Numbered from the stretch's first letter, positions 20,906 through 32,520 are shown. The stretch: 64,000 nt of DNA from Mesostigma viride (GCA_009746045.1 RPFO01000175.1:2018898-2082897), one strand, 5' to 3'. A program made the numbers and translations. Notes: generated by a model from the sequence alone, not told the origin.

Positions 20906-21612
20906 TCGGTCTGAATGACTGGCATTATAACGAGCGTCATATTCGTCTCCGGCTTGGCAGTGCCGTCATCCTGCATACAAAAAAAACATTGGAGCCAGCA
21001 CTTTCCCGCGGGTTGTAGCCGATATTCCTCCATGCAGCGATATTCACCAATGCGCTATCAATAAACAAGTCGACACCATCCGGTATGTAAAAAAAGCACG
21101 CTGCTGGCCACGACGGTCACGGCGATGATGAACGACAATAACAAGAACGCCTAATAGCAGGCGTCATACAAACTAGAACAGACTGGAACAACTACTTACC
21201 CGGTCGTCTGTGATCTTGACGCAGAGCCTGGTTTACAAGGAAGCGAGGGAAACCGGCCACTATGAGCACCCCTACTTAACCCACATAATGAAGGTTAGGA
21301 ATCCTCCCCATCATGCTAACCGTAGACTCGGTGAAACGCCCCATGATACAAATACGATAGCCCAGCAACGACTACTTGCGGCCATCACCTTGTCCAGTTC
21401 TGGCTGGCTGTGCGGCGGTAATTTTACCAAGTTTAAAAATGTTACGCCGCACCAGTCTGTGCTTTTTTACGTAGTACCAGTGTAGTGTAGAAATCTGCCA
21501 AAAGAGCAAACGCCCAAAGCCAACTTCCAAGACGCCCAAAGCCAAATTCCAAGACGCCCAAAGCCCAAAGGCGGGCGAGTCTGGCGCGGCGCGCCTGTCC
21601 TGGAGGCCATTG

Positions 21613-22044
21613 TGTTAGGAGTGAGAAAACAATGTTTGCCACAAAGTTTTACTTTATTTCACTCAGATAAAAATAAGTCTCAGTCGGCAGCTGGCCGGCT
21701 GCTAGTTCCACCACAGGAGTGTGTGAGGTGTGAGGTACTGAGAGGGCAAACAAGGTGCGTAGCTTCGCCTTTTAAACAATTCCAGGCTCAGCTACTGGGT
21801 AGCAGTTATGATCTACCTACAACGTGGCCACACCAAACCGGTTCTTTTCTGACTGTGTGGCAGTTACAATCATAACGTGATCTCAAGCCAACCATTCACA
21901 ACCAAAGTTCAAGGTCAGTCACAGAATGACTGGGTCACTTATGGAACAGAACTTAAACATGCGGCACATGCCCGTTCATGTAGTCCAGAGCTAGCACTAA
22001 ACTATAAGTACTAGTTTCAGGCAGGTGTGTCGATACTTCTGACA
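21613..22044 (-). repeat. Copia 3' LTR
   Basis: 432 bp, tg...ca ends, identical by eye to 27611-28042. The polypurine tract of the element is the complement of 22045-22054 (c7tta). Confidence 0.93.
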
Positions 22045-22184
22045 CCCCCCTTACTCGGCACACAGGCCGGAAAACAAACTCAAGCAAGCCAGAACAAATG
22101 TTCACTAAAAAACTGTAGTATGGGACCAGTGTCACAGGCTAGCAAGTGTGTCCTTATGTTGTCTCATCACTAATTGCCAGTAAC

Positions 22185-25100
22185 TCAAATACCCAACAAC
22201 TTGTGTCTGAGCTCCACAAAACGTGGCTCAGGTAGTGCCTTGGTGAGCATGTCGGCGATCATCGCTGCCCCAGGAAGGTGAGACACCTGAACGGTGCCAT
22301 CCGCGACCTTCGCGCGAATGTAGTGGTACTTGACGTCGATGTGCTTGGTACGCCGAGGGTGAACAGGGTCTCGTGACAGAGCCACAGCACCAGTGTTGTC
22401 GCAAAACACCTGAATTGGCCCTGAGGCCGGGTCACCCAACTCCTTGGTGATGGTGAGAAGGGGACCACCTGCTGCGTGACACCGCACAGGGCCATGTACT
22501 CGGCCTCACAGGTGGACAGGGCTGGAGTGGGCTGCTTGCGACTGGTCCACTCCACCGCAGCACCGCGGTACATGACCACGTTGCCAGTGATTGACTTGCG
22601 GTCCACAGGATCGTTTGCCCAGTCGGCATCCGAGTAGGCCACCAGCCCCCCCTGCCCCGAGTAGGACAGACCCAGGTCCTTGGTGTGTACCGCGTACTGA
22701 AGCACCCGGCGTGCCAGCCCAAGGTCGCTTACAGTAGGGTTTTTCATATTCTGAGTCAGCAGGTTGACTGCGAATGCCAGGTCAGGCCGAGTGCATCCCA
22801 TCGCATACAGGAGTGCCCCGGTGATCGCTTGGTAGACGCGAGTGTCGTCCGCGTTGAGAAGCCCCCCCTCACCACGGGGGGTGTTGGGGACGATGGGCGT
22901 CTTCACCGCCCGTGGGGAGACCCCAAAGCGCTCAGCGAGGGCCTCCAGACGGGCCTTGGTGCAGAAAAACTGTGCGCGCCGGCGGGTCGAGGACCAGGGA
23001 GACCCCCAGAAAGAGGGAGGGGGCATCCGTCTCGGTGATCTGGAAGCGCTGGGACACCCGTTGGGTCCACTGCGATAGCCACTCCGCCGAGGAGTGGGAG
23101 ACCAGGAGATCGTCGACATGGACGAAGGCAAAACCACCAACATACAGGAACAGACACGTGTCCGTGGTGCTCTGGACAGCGCCAGTCTCATGGATGAGGT
23201 AGTCCCGGAGCGTGTGGTGCCAGTTCCGGGGCGCCTGTTTGAGCCCATAGAGGCTCCGCCGGAGGCGCCAGAGGTACGTTTGGCCAGTGGGGTCGCGCTC
23301 CTCAAAGCCCTTGGGGGGAAGGACATACACGTCCTCCTCCAACTCAGCATAGAGGAACGCGGTGCGGACATCCAGCTGCCGGATGGGGTGGCCAGCAGTG
23401 CCAGCACGAGCCAAGCCCAGGCGCACGGTGGCAGCACGGACGGTGGGAGCAAAAGTCTCACCGAAATCAATGCCCTCGCGCTGTGCAAACCCCTTGCACA
23501 CAAACCGGGCCTTGCACCGCCCATCAGCTTTCTGGGCGAAGACCCACTTGGTGGGTAGGAGCTTGGCACCGCGCGGAAGATCACGCATATGCAGAAGCTC
23601 GTAAACCTGGTGCTCCTGGAGGCTGGCCAGCTCACTCTCCATGGCCGTGCGCCATTCCGGCAAGGCAAGGGCGGCAGCGGGAGAGGAGGGCACGGACGCA
23701 GGCTGGCTATGAAAAGCAGCAGCGAAGCACAGGTCAGCGACAAGTGAGTGATGCGCGTGGATCCGTGCAGCCTTGGTGACAGGTTGATCCGGCCAGGAAG
23801 AAAGTGCGTCATCCAATACATCATCGCCCCCGAAACCAGGGGGAGCGGGGGTGTTACTGCCATGAGAAAGGTCGCCACACAAGGCAGCACCACGGGAACC
23901 CCACACGGGGAGGAGACCTGCAGAGGCACCAGGGGACGCCGGAGGAGAATAGCCGGTGCTGTCAGCCGTGCTCTCCAGGTCAACCGAGGTACTCAAATGC
24001 GGCGGAGGCATCCCCGCCCCGGCGTGTTCATATGACGCCGCAGAACGCGAGTGGCCAGAGGCCTGTCCGCGCAACAGAGGGGCATGCTGTCGAGCATCTG
24101 ACACGGTGAGGTAAGATGTCGGCGCCGAGGCAGGAGCCGGAGCCGTCGGAGCATGGCCGTTCCGCACAAGTGCCTGGATGGCCGCAGCGGCGGCCGGGGG
24201 GAGAACGAAACGCTCAGGAGTCCCCCCGATGCTGACATAGCTGTCCTCACGGCCTGCGGGCAAGGCAGTGGAGGGCGTTGCCGGCCCCCCAGAGTCCTCG
24301 GCAGAGGCAGAGGGTAACTGCAAAGGGGCAGGAGTCAGCATGTCGGCGGGAAAGAGGTCGGCCTCCGCAAAGGGGGCCGCCGGGAGCCACTGCGCAGCCT
24401 GCGGGGCCCGGTTGCGCCACGTCTCGTCGAACTGCACGTGCTTGCGCTCGATGACACGCCCGCCGCCCGTCGCCTTGTCGGGCACCCATACGAGGTAGGC
24501 CGGGGAGTCAAGCTTGTATCCCACGAAGAGGCCATCCTCAGCGCGAGAATCAAACTTCTCACGGGCTGCCCCCTCAACCAAGACGTGGGAGGGGCAGCCA
24601 AACACACGCATGCCGGATAAATCCGCAGGGCGCCCATACATGAGGAAGTAGGGCGTTGCGTGCTCCGGGTTGCTGCGGCAGGGCAGCCTGTTGATGATGT
24701 AGATGGCGCATGCAAAGGCTAGAGCCCAGAACTCCTTGCCGAGGCCAGCATGCGCCAGCATGCTCCTGGTCATGCTAACTGCGACGCCCCAGAATCGCTC
24801 CGCCACGCCGTTCTGCTCCGGCGTATAGGGGGACGAGAACTCTTGCCGCACGCCATACTCGGCGCAGACGGCGCGCCAGTCCTGGCCAGTGAAAACCGCG
24901 TCTTGGTCGGAGCGAAGCTCCACAGGCGCCGTGGCCGCGGACGCCCGGAACGGCTTGATCTCCGTGGCCAGGAAGTGACGCAGGCTCCCAACGGCAGCGT
25001 CCTTCGTCTTCAAGAAGTAAACCCAGTGAAAACGAGTGGCTTCATCCGTGATGCCCAGGACATACCGCCAGTCCCCCAACACGGCAGGGGTCCGCATGGG

Positions 25101-26219
25101 ACCTAGCAGGTCGCAGTGCAGGCGATGGCGAGGGGTCGCGCAGCGTGGCGTCGTGCTGGGGGGAAAGCTGCTCCGCCGCAAGTGTCCGGCAGGGCAGGAA
25201 GGACACGTGGGAGCCTTGGGACCGTGGGTCACCATGTTTGAGGCGGGGTCGGCGGCTAGCCGAGCAATACGATCCGCGCCAGCGTGTCCGAGGCGCAGGT
25301 GCCACTGCATCAGGTCCACGGGGGCGGCTGATGTGGCGAGGGCATGGGGCGCCACCCCGCGGAGCAAGTAAATGCCGTCACACTCCACGAGGGGGAACGT
25401 GCGGGTCCCCAAAGTGAGGCGCAGGTGCTTAAAGTCCACATCATGGCCGGCTTTAAAGAGCTGGCTCACCGAGAGTAGGCGGGCCTGAAGGCCTGGGACA
25501 TACAAAGCTGGGCCGAGGTGCACGTCCGGGGTGCCGAGCCGGAGAAGCAGAGGGCCCCTGCCGCCCGCATGCAGATTGCCGCCCGAGCCGGTGATGCGCA
25601 GCCGGAAGGCGGGATCAAATCCATCGCCAAAGTCCGCCCGGTGAGGCGTCATGTGGTACGTGGCACCCGTGTCAACCACCCACTCCGGGGCACACCTAGC
25701 CGAGGCCGTTGCGGCCGTGTGAAGCACAGAAGGAGCGGTGGTTGAGGAACCAGCCGTCGAGTCCGAGGAGGTGCTGGGGCGGGGTGCCGAGAGACGACTG
25801 CCCGAGCGGGACGGGGAAGGCGCAAGGCCGTGCACTGGACGAAGCGAGGCCTGCCCGTGAGGCTGCACACCGTCGCGCAGGGAAGCACCTAAAGGGTTGG
25901 CGCGCAGGGAAGCACACAAAGGGCCTCGACCCACGTGGAACGCGTACGTCGTCTCCAAGGGAGGCAGGCCTGCGTCGGTGTGATGGGCGTGCCCGGCGCC
26001 GTCACCGCGGAGGTGAGCAGGGCGCTGGGCGGGATGGGCAGTCCAGCAGGTGGCGGCGTCATGTCCAGGCTTGGCGCAGACGGAGCAGGGCGGCCCGCGA
26101 CCACGCCCGACCCCTGCGCCACCACCGCGACCACCACCGCGCCCGCCGCGCCCCCCGCTGCTGCCGCCATGGCTGTGGCCGTTGCCGTGGCCATTGCCGT
26201 GGGCGCGGCCGTTGCCATG

Positions 26220-26267
<48 letters not shown>

Positions 26268-26284
26268 TCCGTTGCCGGTGCCGT

Positions 26285-26315
<31 letters not shown>

Positions 26316-26332
26316 TCCGTTGCTGCTGCCGT

Positions 26333-26363
<31 letters not shown>

Positions 26364-27362
26364 TCCGTTGCTGCTGCCGTTGCCGTTGCCGCGGGCACCG
26401 CCATGCCGTGGGCCACGCCCCCGGCCAGGGGTATGGTATGCGTGGTTGGAGGCAGAGCCAGAATCTGCAGGGGACGGGAGGCCACCCGTCAGCAGATCTT
26501 CAACTTCCATCAGGCGCTGCCGCAGGACCGGAACAGTCTCGACCTCGTCAAGACGGAGGGAGATTAGCGCGGGCCTGTACTCGGCGCGCAGACCGCTGAG
26601 GACGCTGGCAATGAAGGCAGCGACTGGGAACGTAATGCCTGCAGCCTGTAGCTTGGCGTACAGCAGTTCCGAGCGGTTCACATACGGCTCCACAGTCTCG
26701 CGAGCAGTTTGACGAAGTTGGGCCATTTGTTTCCACAAGTCCAGACGCATGGACTTGGTGAGCTTGCCATGCTCATCAGACCTGGATGAGCTTGGTGATG
26801 GCCAGACTGCCCAGGCGACGATCCAGGGGGAGCGTCTGCATCAAGGCACGCGCAGGCCCATCGACGACGGCCAACAAGGCAACGTAAAGGAGCCGATCCA
26901 GTTGCACGTTCTGGACAACACCTGCCAGCACTCCAAGGAGGCCAGCATAAAGGGAAACAAGGCCCAAGAAATGGTCCTTAAAAGGGATCCACAGCGTCCA
27001 ATCTGAGCCGGTAAAAACCTTGACCCCACGAACATCCTTCAAAAGCTCCTTGCAAGCCACAAAGGAGGCTCGGGCGGGGCCCCCCCCGCCGTACCGCGGC
27101 TCAAACCACCACCGTCAACCGCCGGATTCTCACCGTCGGGAGCACCGTGGGCGGCGTCCTCGTCACCACCTGGCGGGTGCAAAGCCAGGGCAGCCAGCCC
27201 AGCTGCTGCGTCAAAAAATACTTCGCCTGGGAGACCCGAATCGGTAAGAGTTACGGATGATGCAGTCAAAGCGGCCAGACCGGCAGCGTCATCGGCATCA
27301 AAATCGTTACTGCCAGCAGCGCGACCCGCGGAAGCGACCTGGCTGCGAGTGCCGGAAGCCAT
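22185..27362 (-). pseudogene. Copia gag-pol polyprotein, four frameshifts
   Basis: Start ATG at 27362, stop at 22187-22185. In order: a gag region, a (Gly-Asn)n tract (26200-26400), zinc knuckle CSVCAKPGHDAATC (about 26070), aspartic protease VVDTGA (about 25670), GAG-pre-integrase HLRLGHAG, integrase D-D-E (HCDLLGP, SDQDAVF, NGVAERF), RT active site HVDDLL (about 23115) and RNase H (YSDADWA, STCEAEY, FCDNTGA). The frame breaks near 27085 (at a G/C homopolymer), 26775, 22972 (beside an ACCA word) and 22462 (a C run). All domains are otherwise present. The breaks could be real or sequencing indels; with identical LTRs, recent mobilisation in trans or base-call error are both possible. Confidence 0.9.
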
Positions 27363-27587
27363 TCCAGCAAAAAAAACAGCAAAAAACTCCGGAAAAAAAG
27401 GTAACGTTGGCCAATAGATTCCGGCCAGGAATCGAACCAAGCACCTTTCGTATCACGCGCCAGACGGGAATCAAACCTCCGCCTACGCTGTCGTCATGCA
27501 AATCTCGCCGAAATACACAAATCTAAAGTCAACCGCGAGCAGAGCCTCGGGAAACGACTTTTACCAGCGGTAAGCAGGTCGAAAGGC

Positions 27588-27610
27588 GTGCGAACCGCAC
27601 TCCGATGCCA
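27588..27610 (-). other. Copia primer-binding site
   Basis: Directly after the 5' LTR on the minus strand lies TGGCATCGGAGTGCGG, starting with the TGG complementary to the CCA end of a tRNA. It resembles the tRNA-Met-type site TGGTATCAGAG. Confidence 0.65.
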
Positions 27611-28042
27611 TGTTAGGAGTGAGAAAACAATGTTTGCCACAAAGTTTTACTTTATTTCACTCAGATAAAAATAAGTCTCAGTCGGCAGCTGGCCGGCTGC
27701 TAGTTCCACCACAGGAGTGTGTGAGGTGTGAGGTACTGAGAGGGCAAACAAGGTGCGTAGCTTCGCCTTTTAAACAATTCCAGGCTCAGCTACTGGGTAG
27801 CAGTTATGATCTACCTACAACGTGGCCACACCAAACCGGTTCTTTTCTGACTGTGTGGCAGTTACAATCATAACGTGATCTCAAGCCAACCATTCACAAC
27901 CAAAGTTCAAGGTCAGTCACAGAATGACTGGGTCACTTATGGAACAGAACTTAAACATGCGGCACATGCCCGTTCATGTAGTCCAGAGCTAGCACTAAAC
28001 TATAAGTACTAGTTTCAGGCAGGTGTGTCGATACTTCTGACA
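27611..28042 (-). repeat. Copia 5' LTR
   Basis: 432 bp, identical by eye to 21613-22044; followed at 28043-28047 by the target duplication cattg. Confidence 0.93.
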
Positions 28043-28300
28043 CATTGGGCGCCGGAATAAGAAATCCCACTGAAGTCCTGACTGGACGCATAGTATGGTT
28101 CAGTTCTTATACGGTCCAGTTCTTATGCAGTACGGCGCCCGTCATCAGCCATTACACTGTATACTGTAGCTCCACAGGCCCACGCGGCCGCGTCGCCGTC
28201 GGCGGCGTCTGGACGCGTCGGAAACTCGAGGCCGCGAAACGGCGTCTGGACGCGTCGGAAACTCAGGAGGGTGCCGTCTGACCCAACACGGCGCCTGAAT

Positions 28301-28620
28301 ATTATTTTTTTTAATTGTGCGTTCGAACTTTGCCGTTTTTGTCAAGACCACAGTCCAAGGAGTATATGCCAATGGAAATCGAGAGCTTCCGGAGCATATT
28401 GCCCTTCCATTGCGCAACGGTTTCTCTGCTGCTGACTGCGGCGTGGGACACAAAAACATTGCGCAACGGTTATGATTACGGTTACAAATGAAACTGCCGA
28501 AGCGTAGATCGCCGCAGCGCAGATTCCCTGCCCTTACAGTACAGTAAGGGGGGAAAAATCCACATGCCATTCCCTCCGCGGACCCTATTGACGTCTGACG
28601 GATTTCCGGTGAACGGTAGC
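28301..28620. other. Junction region between the inverted-repeat element and the split LINE
   Basis: No recognised gene. It contains an AT tract at 28301-28315. Translation of the LINE reverse transcriptase stops making sense at about 28620, so the LINE has been truncated here by an unidentified event. Confidence 0.45.
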
Positions 28621-29831
28621 TGTTCTGCCACCCAGGAATTGGCGGCGCGTCGGCAAGCAGGATCCGGTTGCAGACGTCAAGCAGGAACCCCGTGAGCGCC
28701 GTCAGCTTAATCACCGGGGCTGGGAGCTGGTCAGGTCCAACGGCGGCATAGAAGCGGAGTTGCTTGGCGGCGGTGCTCAGCTCGAGCTCGGTGAACGGCG
28801 GGAGCTCGTTGGGGTCGGCCAGGGGTTCCGTCATGAGGGCTGGGTACGTGTAGTCCTGCTCAGCGGCAGGCGGTGTGGGCGGTGAGGTACGTCCGCAGGC
28901 GCTACCGACTGCCCGGCCAGGCGTGCGGCCGCCAGAGGGCCAAGCGGCGGAGGCGGCGGGGGGGCGCCGAGCAGCCGGGACGGCTGGGAGGAATACCACT
29001 GGTCGAGCTGCTGCTGCGGTGAGCCAGAGAGCGTCTGCGGCGCCGGCTGCGCGCCGCCGGCGGGCCGTTGGGCGTGACGCAGGCGGGTCCAGGCGTACTT
29101 GCCGTGCTGGTCCTTGAGGTGGGCGAAGTACTCGCGGACGTGAAGGTCCTCCTGCTCCTTGGTTGCCTCCCGGATGGCCGAGTGGTAATCGGCTTTGAGG
29201 CGGGCGTAGCGGGCGGGGTCGCTGATGTCGCGCAGGGCTTGCCGGGCCTGGATGACGGCGGGGAGCCGGTGCAGGCTGGTGAAGCGGGGCGGGCGGCGGG
29301 GGGGCAGCAGGGCCCCGGCCGCGGGCAGCTTGTCAGCGAGGTGCCGAAGGGCCGATGCCGGGCCGGCAGCGAACAGCTGGGCGTGGCTGGCCGGGATGTC
29401 CAGCGCGTCGACGAACGCCTCTGCCGCGCGCTTGTGGGCGCGTTTTTCAGGGAAGTCCTCCAGAGCGTCGTCAGATTTCTCAAGCAACTGAAGTGTGCGC
29501 AAATCAGGTGGTGCCACGTGCTTACGAAAGGGCGAGGGGAATCGCAGGCGGATGCGGGCGGTGACGATGCGATGATCGGAGCGCACCAGGGGGATCACAT
29601 GCGAGCGAGCAGCTAGTACAGATCCTTGATGACGCTTGCGCATTACAACATAGTCAATGCAGCGTTCAGTGCCAGTTGGCGAGGTGTGTGTGACCAAAGC
29701 ATCTGGACTATGTGGAAAGCGGGTGTTGGCAGTGACCAAATCGCATGTCGTAAGCAAATCAGCAAAAAGTTCAGTGTTGGAATTGTAGACCGTACCGTTG
29801 GGGGCGTGCTGACATCCGCCAGTACCCGGTG
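28621..29831 (-). pseudogene. Split LINE ORF2, downstream part (endonuclease C-end, linker, RT N-end)
   Basis: Reads on the minus strand: end of an APE endonuclease (LLTTCDLVTANTRF, CIDYVV, RSDHRIV with the SDH motif), an Arg/Ala-rich linker, then, after a frameshift near 28890, the start of a reverse transcriptase (FTELELSTAAKQL, AVGPDQLPAPV). The RT core with YxDD is absent. The upstream part of the same gene is at 62145-63716. Joining 62140 (C) to 29831 across element A keeps the frame: the codons for DANATL are followed directly by PPGTGGC. It is the pre-insertion target of element A. Confidence 0.85.
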
Positions 29832-29836
29832 GTAGC

Positions 29837-30403
29837 TGTTACGTCGCGTAACAATTCGTTGTAGTCACGGACGTAAATTAGTTCCCTTGCCTCGGTTGTC
29901 CCTAGGTTTACGTGTAGATCCAACTGGGACACTATTGTCCTCGTAACACTACTGTGGTACATTGGGTGCTTTTGGGCGCCGCGCGGCCGCGTACTTTATT
30001 AGTGGTCCTTATCCTTTGGTAGAATGTAGTGGACCAGCGTGCATCTGTGCCTTTGCCGGTGTATCTGTAGGCGAGGGCCATGTCGGCCCGAGCATGTTGG
30101 ACCGTTGGAGACCATTTATGCACGTTCTACCCCTCGTGTGGTCACTCGGCGTGTGTTAAATGAATTAACACATATAGGCTTGGGTCACGGCAGTGTAGTG
30201 TGTTTCCTTCCTCTATTCCTGGAACAAACGGGTTCGGGTAAATGGTTGTATGGCGTATTACAGCAACACATACGTGAATGCATTGAGATCAGCTCCGTCT
30301 CGTTCGTCTTTCGCTAGGGGTTTGAGTAGAGGAGGCCTGACCAATTTAGGTAGCATCAGGCCCAGTAGAGGTAGAGGTGGCGGTAGAAGTTTAGGACGTA
30401 ACA
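29837..30403 (+). repeat. Element A 5' LTR
   Basis: 567 bp. Differs from the 3' LTR by about five substitutions and a 3-bp length change (gcgcggccgcg against gcgccgcg). A 100-codon Arg/Gly-rich ORF (30250-30552) begins in the LTR and runs into the leader; I cannot say whether it is used. Confidence 0.92.
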
Positions 30404-30404
30404 A

Positions 30405-30420
30405 TGGTTCCGGAGGAACT
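30405..30420 (+). other. Element A primer-binding site
   Basis: TGGTTCCGGAGGAAC begins two bases after the LTR end. Like the sites of elements B, D and Copia it fits TGG-N2-4-CGGAG, resembling a tRNA-Met primer site. Confidence 0.55.
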
Positions 30421-30955
30421 TTCGTAGGTAGAGAACGAGACGACGGTCCTTTGTCACATACGCCTTTGCAAGAACCCTTCCGCGTCCAGGGATACGAAGA
30501 CGACACTTTCTTGACAGGTAATGGGCGGGTCGCCGTCAAGCTGGGAGAGTAGTGCTGCCCGGTTCGGGACACGATCTGCCTAGATGCTAGACCTGCTCGC
30601 AGCGGATAAACCCTTTCGTAGATAGCCTGTCCTTCGCCTTGTTTTCCTGCTTACGGTTGCTTCCTGTCGTAGATAGGGAATTATTATTGTTCGGGTTCGG
30701 ATCGGCCAGCGTGAGACGATTAGCGTCGTAGTAGCCTACACCTTTTTCCTTCGTGCTGCTGTTTTATTAGACGGCCGCACCCGCAGAGATACGGGTCGCT
30801 GCTTTAGGACGAGCGCTGGACTATTCGGTCGCTGATTTTAGGACGAGCGCTGGACAATTCCGCCCTCATGCTGCTTTCGGTGCTCCAGATCGCCCAGATA
30901 AGTCGCCTACTCCTTCTTCTAGCGTGACGTCACAAGACCCACCAGGTGCGTTACC

Positions 30956-31348
30956 ATGAGCCAGCGTCGTGTTTTCACTGCTCCTTCCCATTCGTCCAGT
31001 GACAATAGCTTAGCTAAATATTACATAGTTATTACCCCTCAATGGTCAGCCATTTTCCTCTCTTGGTCAGATGCTAGGAAGATAGTGCAAAACCGTACAT
31101 ATAACGTAGTTAGGTATAAGAAATTTGTTACCTTCGAGGAAGCCCAACAATTCCTCGTAGACCATAGTGTATCAGATTTAGGCCTACATGTACGTTCTAC
31201 TCCTCATGGTCGTCCTCCTGTAGAAGCTCTAGATTTTGCTACCCCTCCTTCGTCTCCCCCTAAACGGGCTGCATCCTCATCTAGCTTAGATACCCCTCTC
31301 ACCTTACAGTTCGGTTCCCTATCCATTACTGTTGTTAAAAAGGATTGA
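30956..31348 (+). CDS. Small ORF resembling the RNase H1 hybrid-binding (viroplasmin) domain
   Basis: 130 codons between the 5' LTR and gag of element A. Residues 22-67 follow the pattern of the N-terminal RNA/DNA hybrid-binding domain of RNase H1 (also found in the caulimovirus P6 protein): YYIV start, an aromatic residue in FLSW followed by a basic segment (DARKIV), then YKKF and FEEAQQFL. The rest is Pro/Ser-rich. The family binds RNA-DNA hybrids or double-stranded RNA; here it could act on the reverse-transcription intermediate, which is inference. There is no catalytic RNase H domain in this ORF; the element's own RNase H lies in pol. It is complete, with ATG and stop, in the sense orientation. 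Confidence 0.65.
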   Translation: MSQRRVFTAPSHSSSDNSLAKYYIVITPQWSAIFLSWSDARKIVQNRTYNVVRYKKFVTFEEAQQFLVDHSVSDLGLHVRSTPHGRPPVEALDFATPPSSPPKRAASSSSLDTPLTLQFGSLSITVVKKD

Positions 31349-32520
31349 TTTAAATTGTTTTCCTTTCTTAGGACATTAAAAGTTTTTCCTTTTTCCTTCC
31401 TTGCTTTAAATTAGGCCTTGTCCTTTTCCTTTATTGCTTCCATTTAGATTCCTATTCCTTTACTTAATTAAAGATGGACCCAGTGGGTGGAGATATGTCG
31501 CCTATACCTACCAATACTACTACTACTAATAATACTAATAACAATACCAATACTCGTGGTAACCGACGGGACTCTCTTGAAACGGTGCACCATCTCACTC
31601 CTCAAGGTAATCTTCGTACCTCACCTCCTTCCCCTGTTACTGGTGGTCGCCGTCGTCCCTCACTTACCCCTCCTACCTATGAACAACGTATGCGTGTCAG
31701 ATTTAGTGATGACCCCTCCTTTACCCTGAACCAGGCCCCTGCCCCTCCTGCAACCTTGGCTCAACCTTCAATTAGGTCCTCACACCCTGACAATGTTTCT
31801 AGACCTCCTACCCACCCTGTGCCTTCCATCCCTTCTTTTCACACGGGTCGTACCTCTGCCCCTGTCGGCCCTTCTGGGCGCCCTAGTGCAGTTCCTTTCT
31901 ATCCCCCTGCCTCTTGGTCCTACCCTGATACGGCCTACGAGGCTGCCCAGGTCCCTACCCGTGTGGCTGATTTAGTGCCACACGTGCCCGACGGTAGTAC
32001 CCGTGTGGTGATTTCAGCACCATGCCCCTAGATGATAGGAACTAGGATCATTTTGCCTACTCCTCCCTCCATGAACAATATGCTATTCCCTTCTCCTACG
32101 GGCACCATCCTGAAACGGTGGCCCCTTTTAGACCTCTATCCAAAACCTTTCCTCTCCCTTCTTTCTATCCCACGTATGTAGCAGTGGAAGACAGTTGCCC
32201 CATGGGTAAAACTGACTTGTCTAATCCCCCTAAGCCCCCTGCTCTTCCCCTCTTTGCTAACCTACCCAAGTTGGATGTTAAGTCTACCCCTCAACAGTTT
32301 TTCACTTTCATTATGTTGCTTACCCAGAATACAGAGTCGTGGCAAAATCATAATAGATGGCGTCTCTCTGATGCTGTACTAGTTCCTCACTATCTTACTA
32401 CCTGTATTACTCCTGAGCTTGCTAACCTTATCCAGTGTGAGTCTCTGGCCTCTCATGCCTACCCCAACTCAGTAGCAGAATTCTTTAAGCGTTTAGCCCT
32501 TCAACTGTCAAAACTCGAAC

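Larger units (their letters stand above)
19888..21612. repeat. Right arm of the large inverted repeat (up to the Copia insertion)
   Basis: Inverted copy of 16137-18420; it continues for 21 bases beyond the Copia element at 28048-28068. It is shorter than the left arm because both minisatellites have fewer copies. Outside the arrays only a few substitutions are seen, for example two codon changes between 16737-16870 and its counterpart near 20900-21033. Confidence 0.9.
21613..28042 (-). mobile_element. Ty1/Copia LTR retrotransposon with identical LTRs
   Basis: Both LTRs are 432 bp, start tgttagg and end ctgaca, and I see no difference between them. The 5-bp word cattg precedes the left LTR (21608-21612) and follows the right one (28043-28047). 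Removing the element restores ggccattgggcgcc, exactly the sequence of the opposite inverted-repeat arm near 16155. Domain order gag, protease, integrase, RT, RNase H defines Copia. Zero LTR differences mean very recent insertion, yet the coding frame is broken in four places. Confidence 0.95.
15892..28291. mobile_element. Large inverted-repeat (foldback/MULE-like) element with minisatellite arms, containing a Copia insertion
   Basis: The 9-bp word cgcctgaat lies at 15883-15891 and 28292-28300, directly outside inverted ends that share gttgggtcagac (15897-15908 and the complement of 28276-28287). Inside, a long arm (16137-18420) returns inverted at 19888-21612 plus 28048-28068, interrupted only by the Copia element. 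Without Copia the element is about 6 kb. Nine-bp duplications with long inverted repeats are typical of Mutator-like elements. No transposase ORF is visible, so it would be non-autonomous. The outer 230-240 bases of each end are much more diverged than the arms. Class is tentative; the structure itself is seen directly. Confidence 0.7.

Noticed and set aside
25709-26712. Large plus-strand ORFs (296, 220 and 210 codons) opposite Copia gag
   Set aside because: They are antisense shadows of the Gly-Asn repeat and gag, composed of Arg/Cys, Ala/Val or Pro/Leu repeats.
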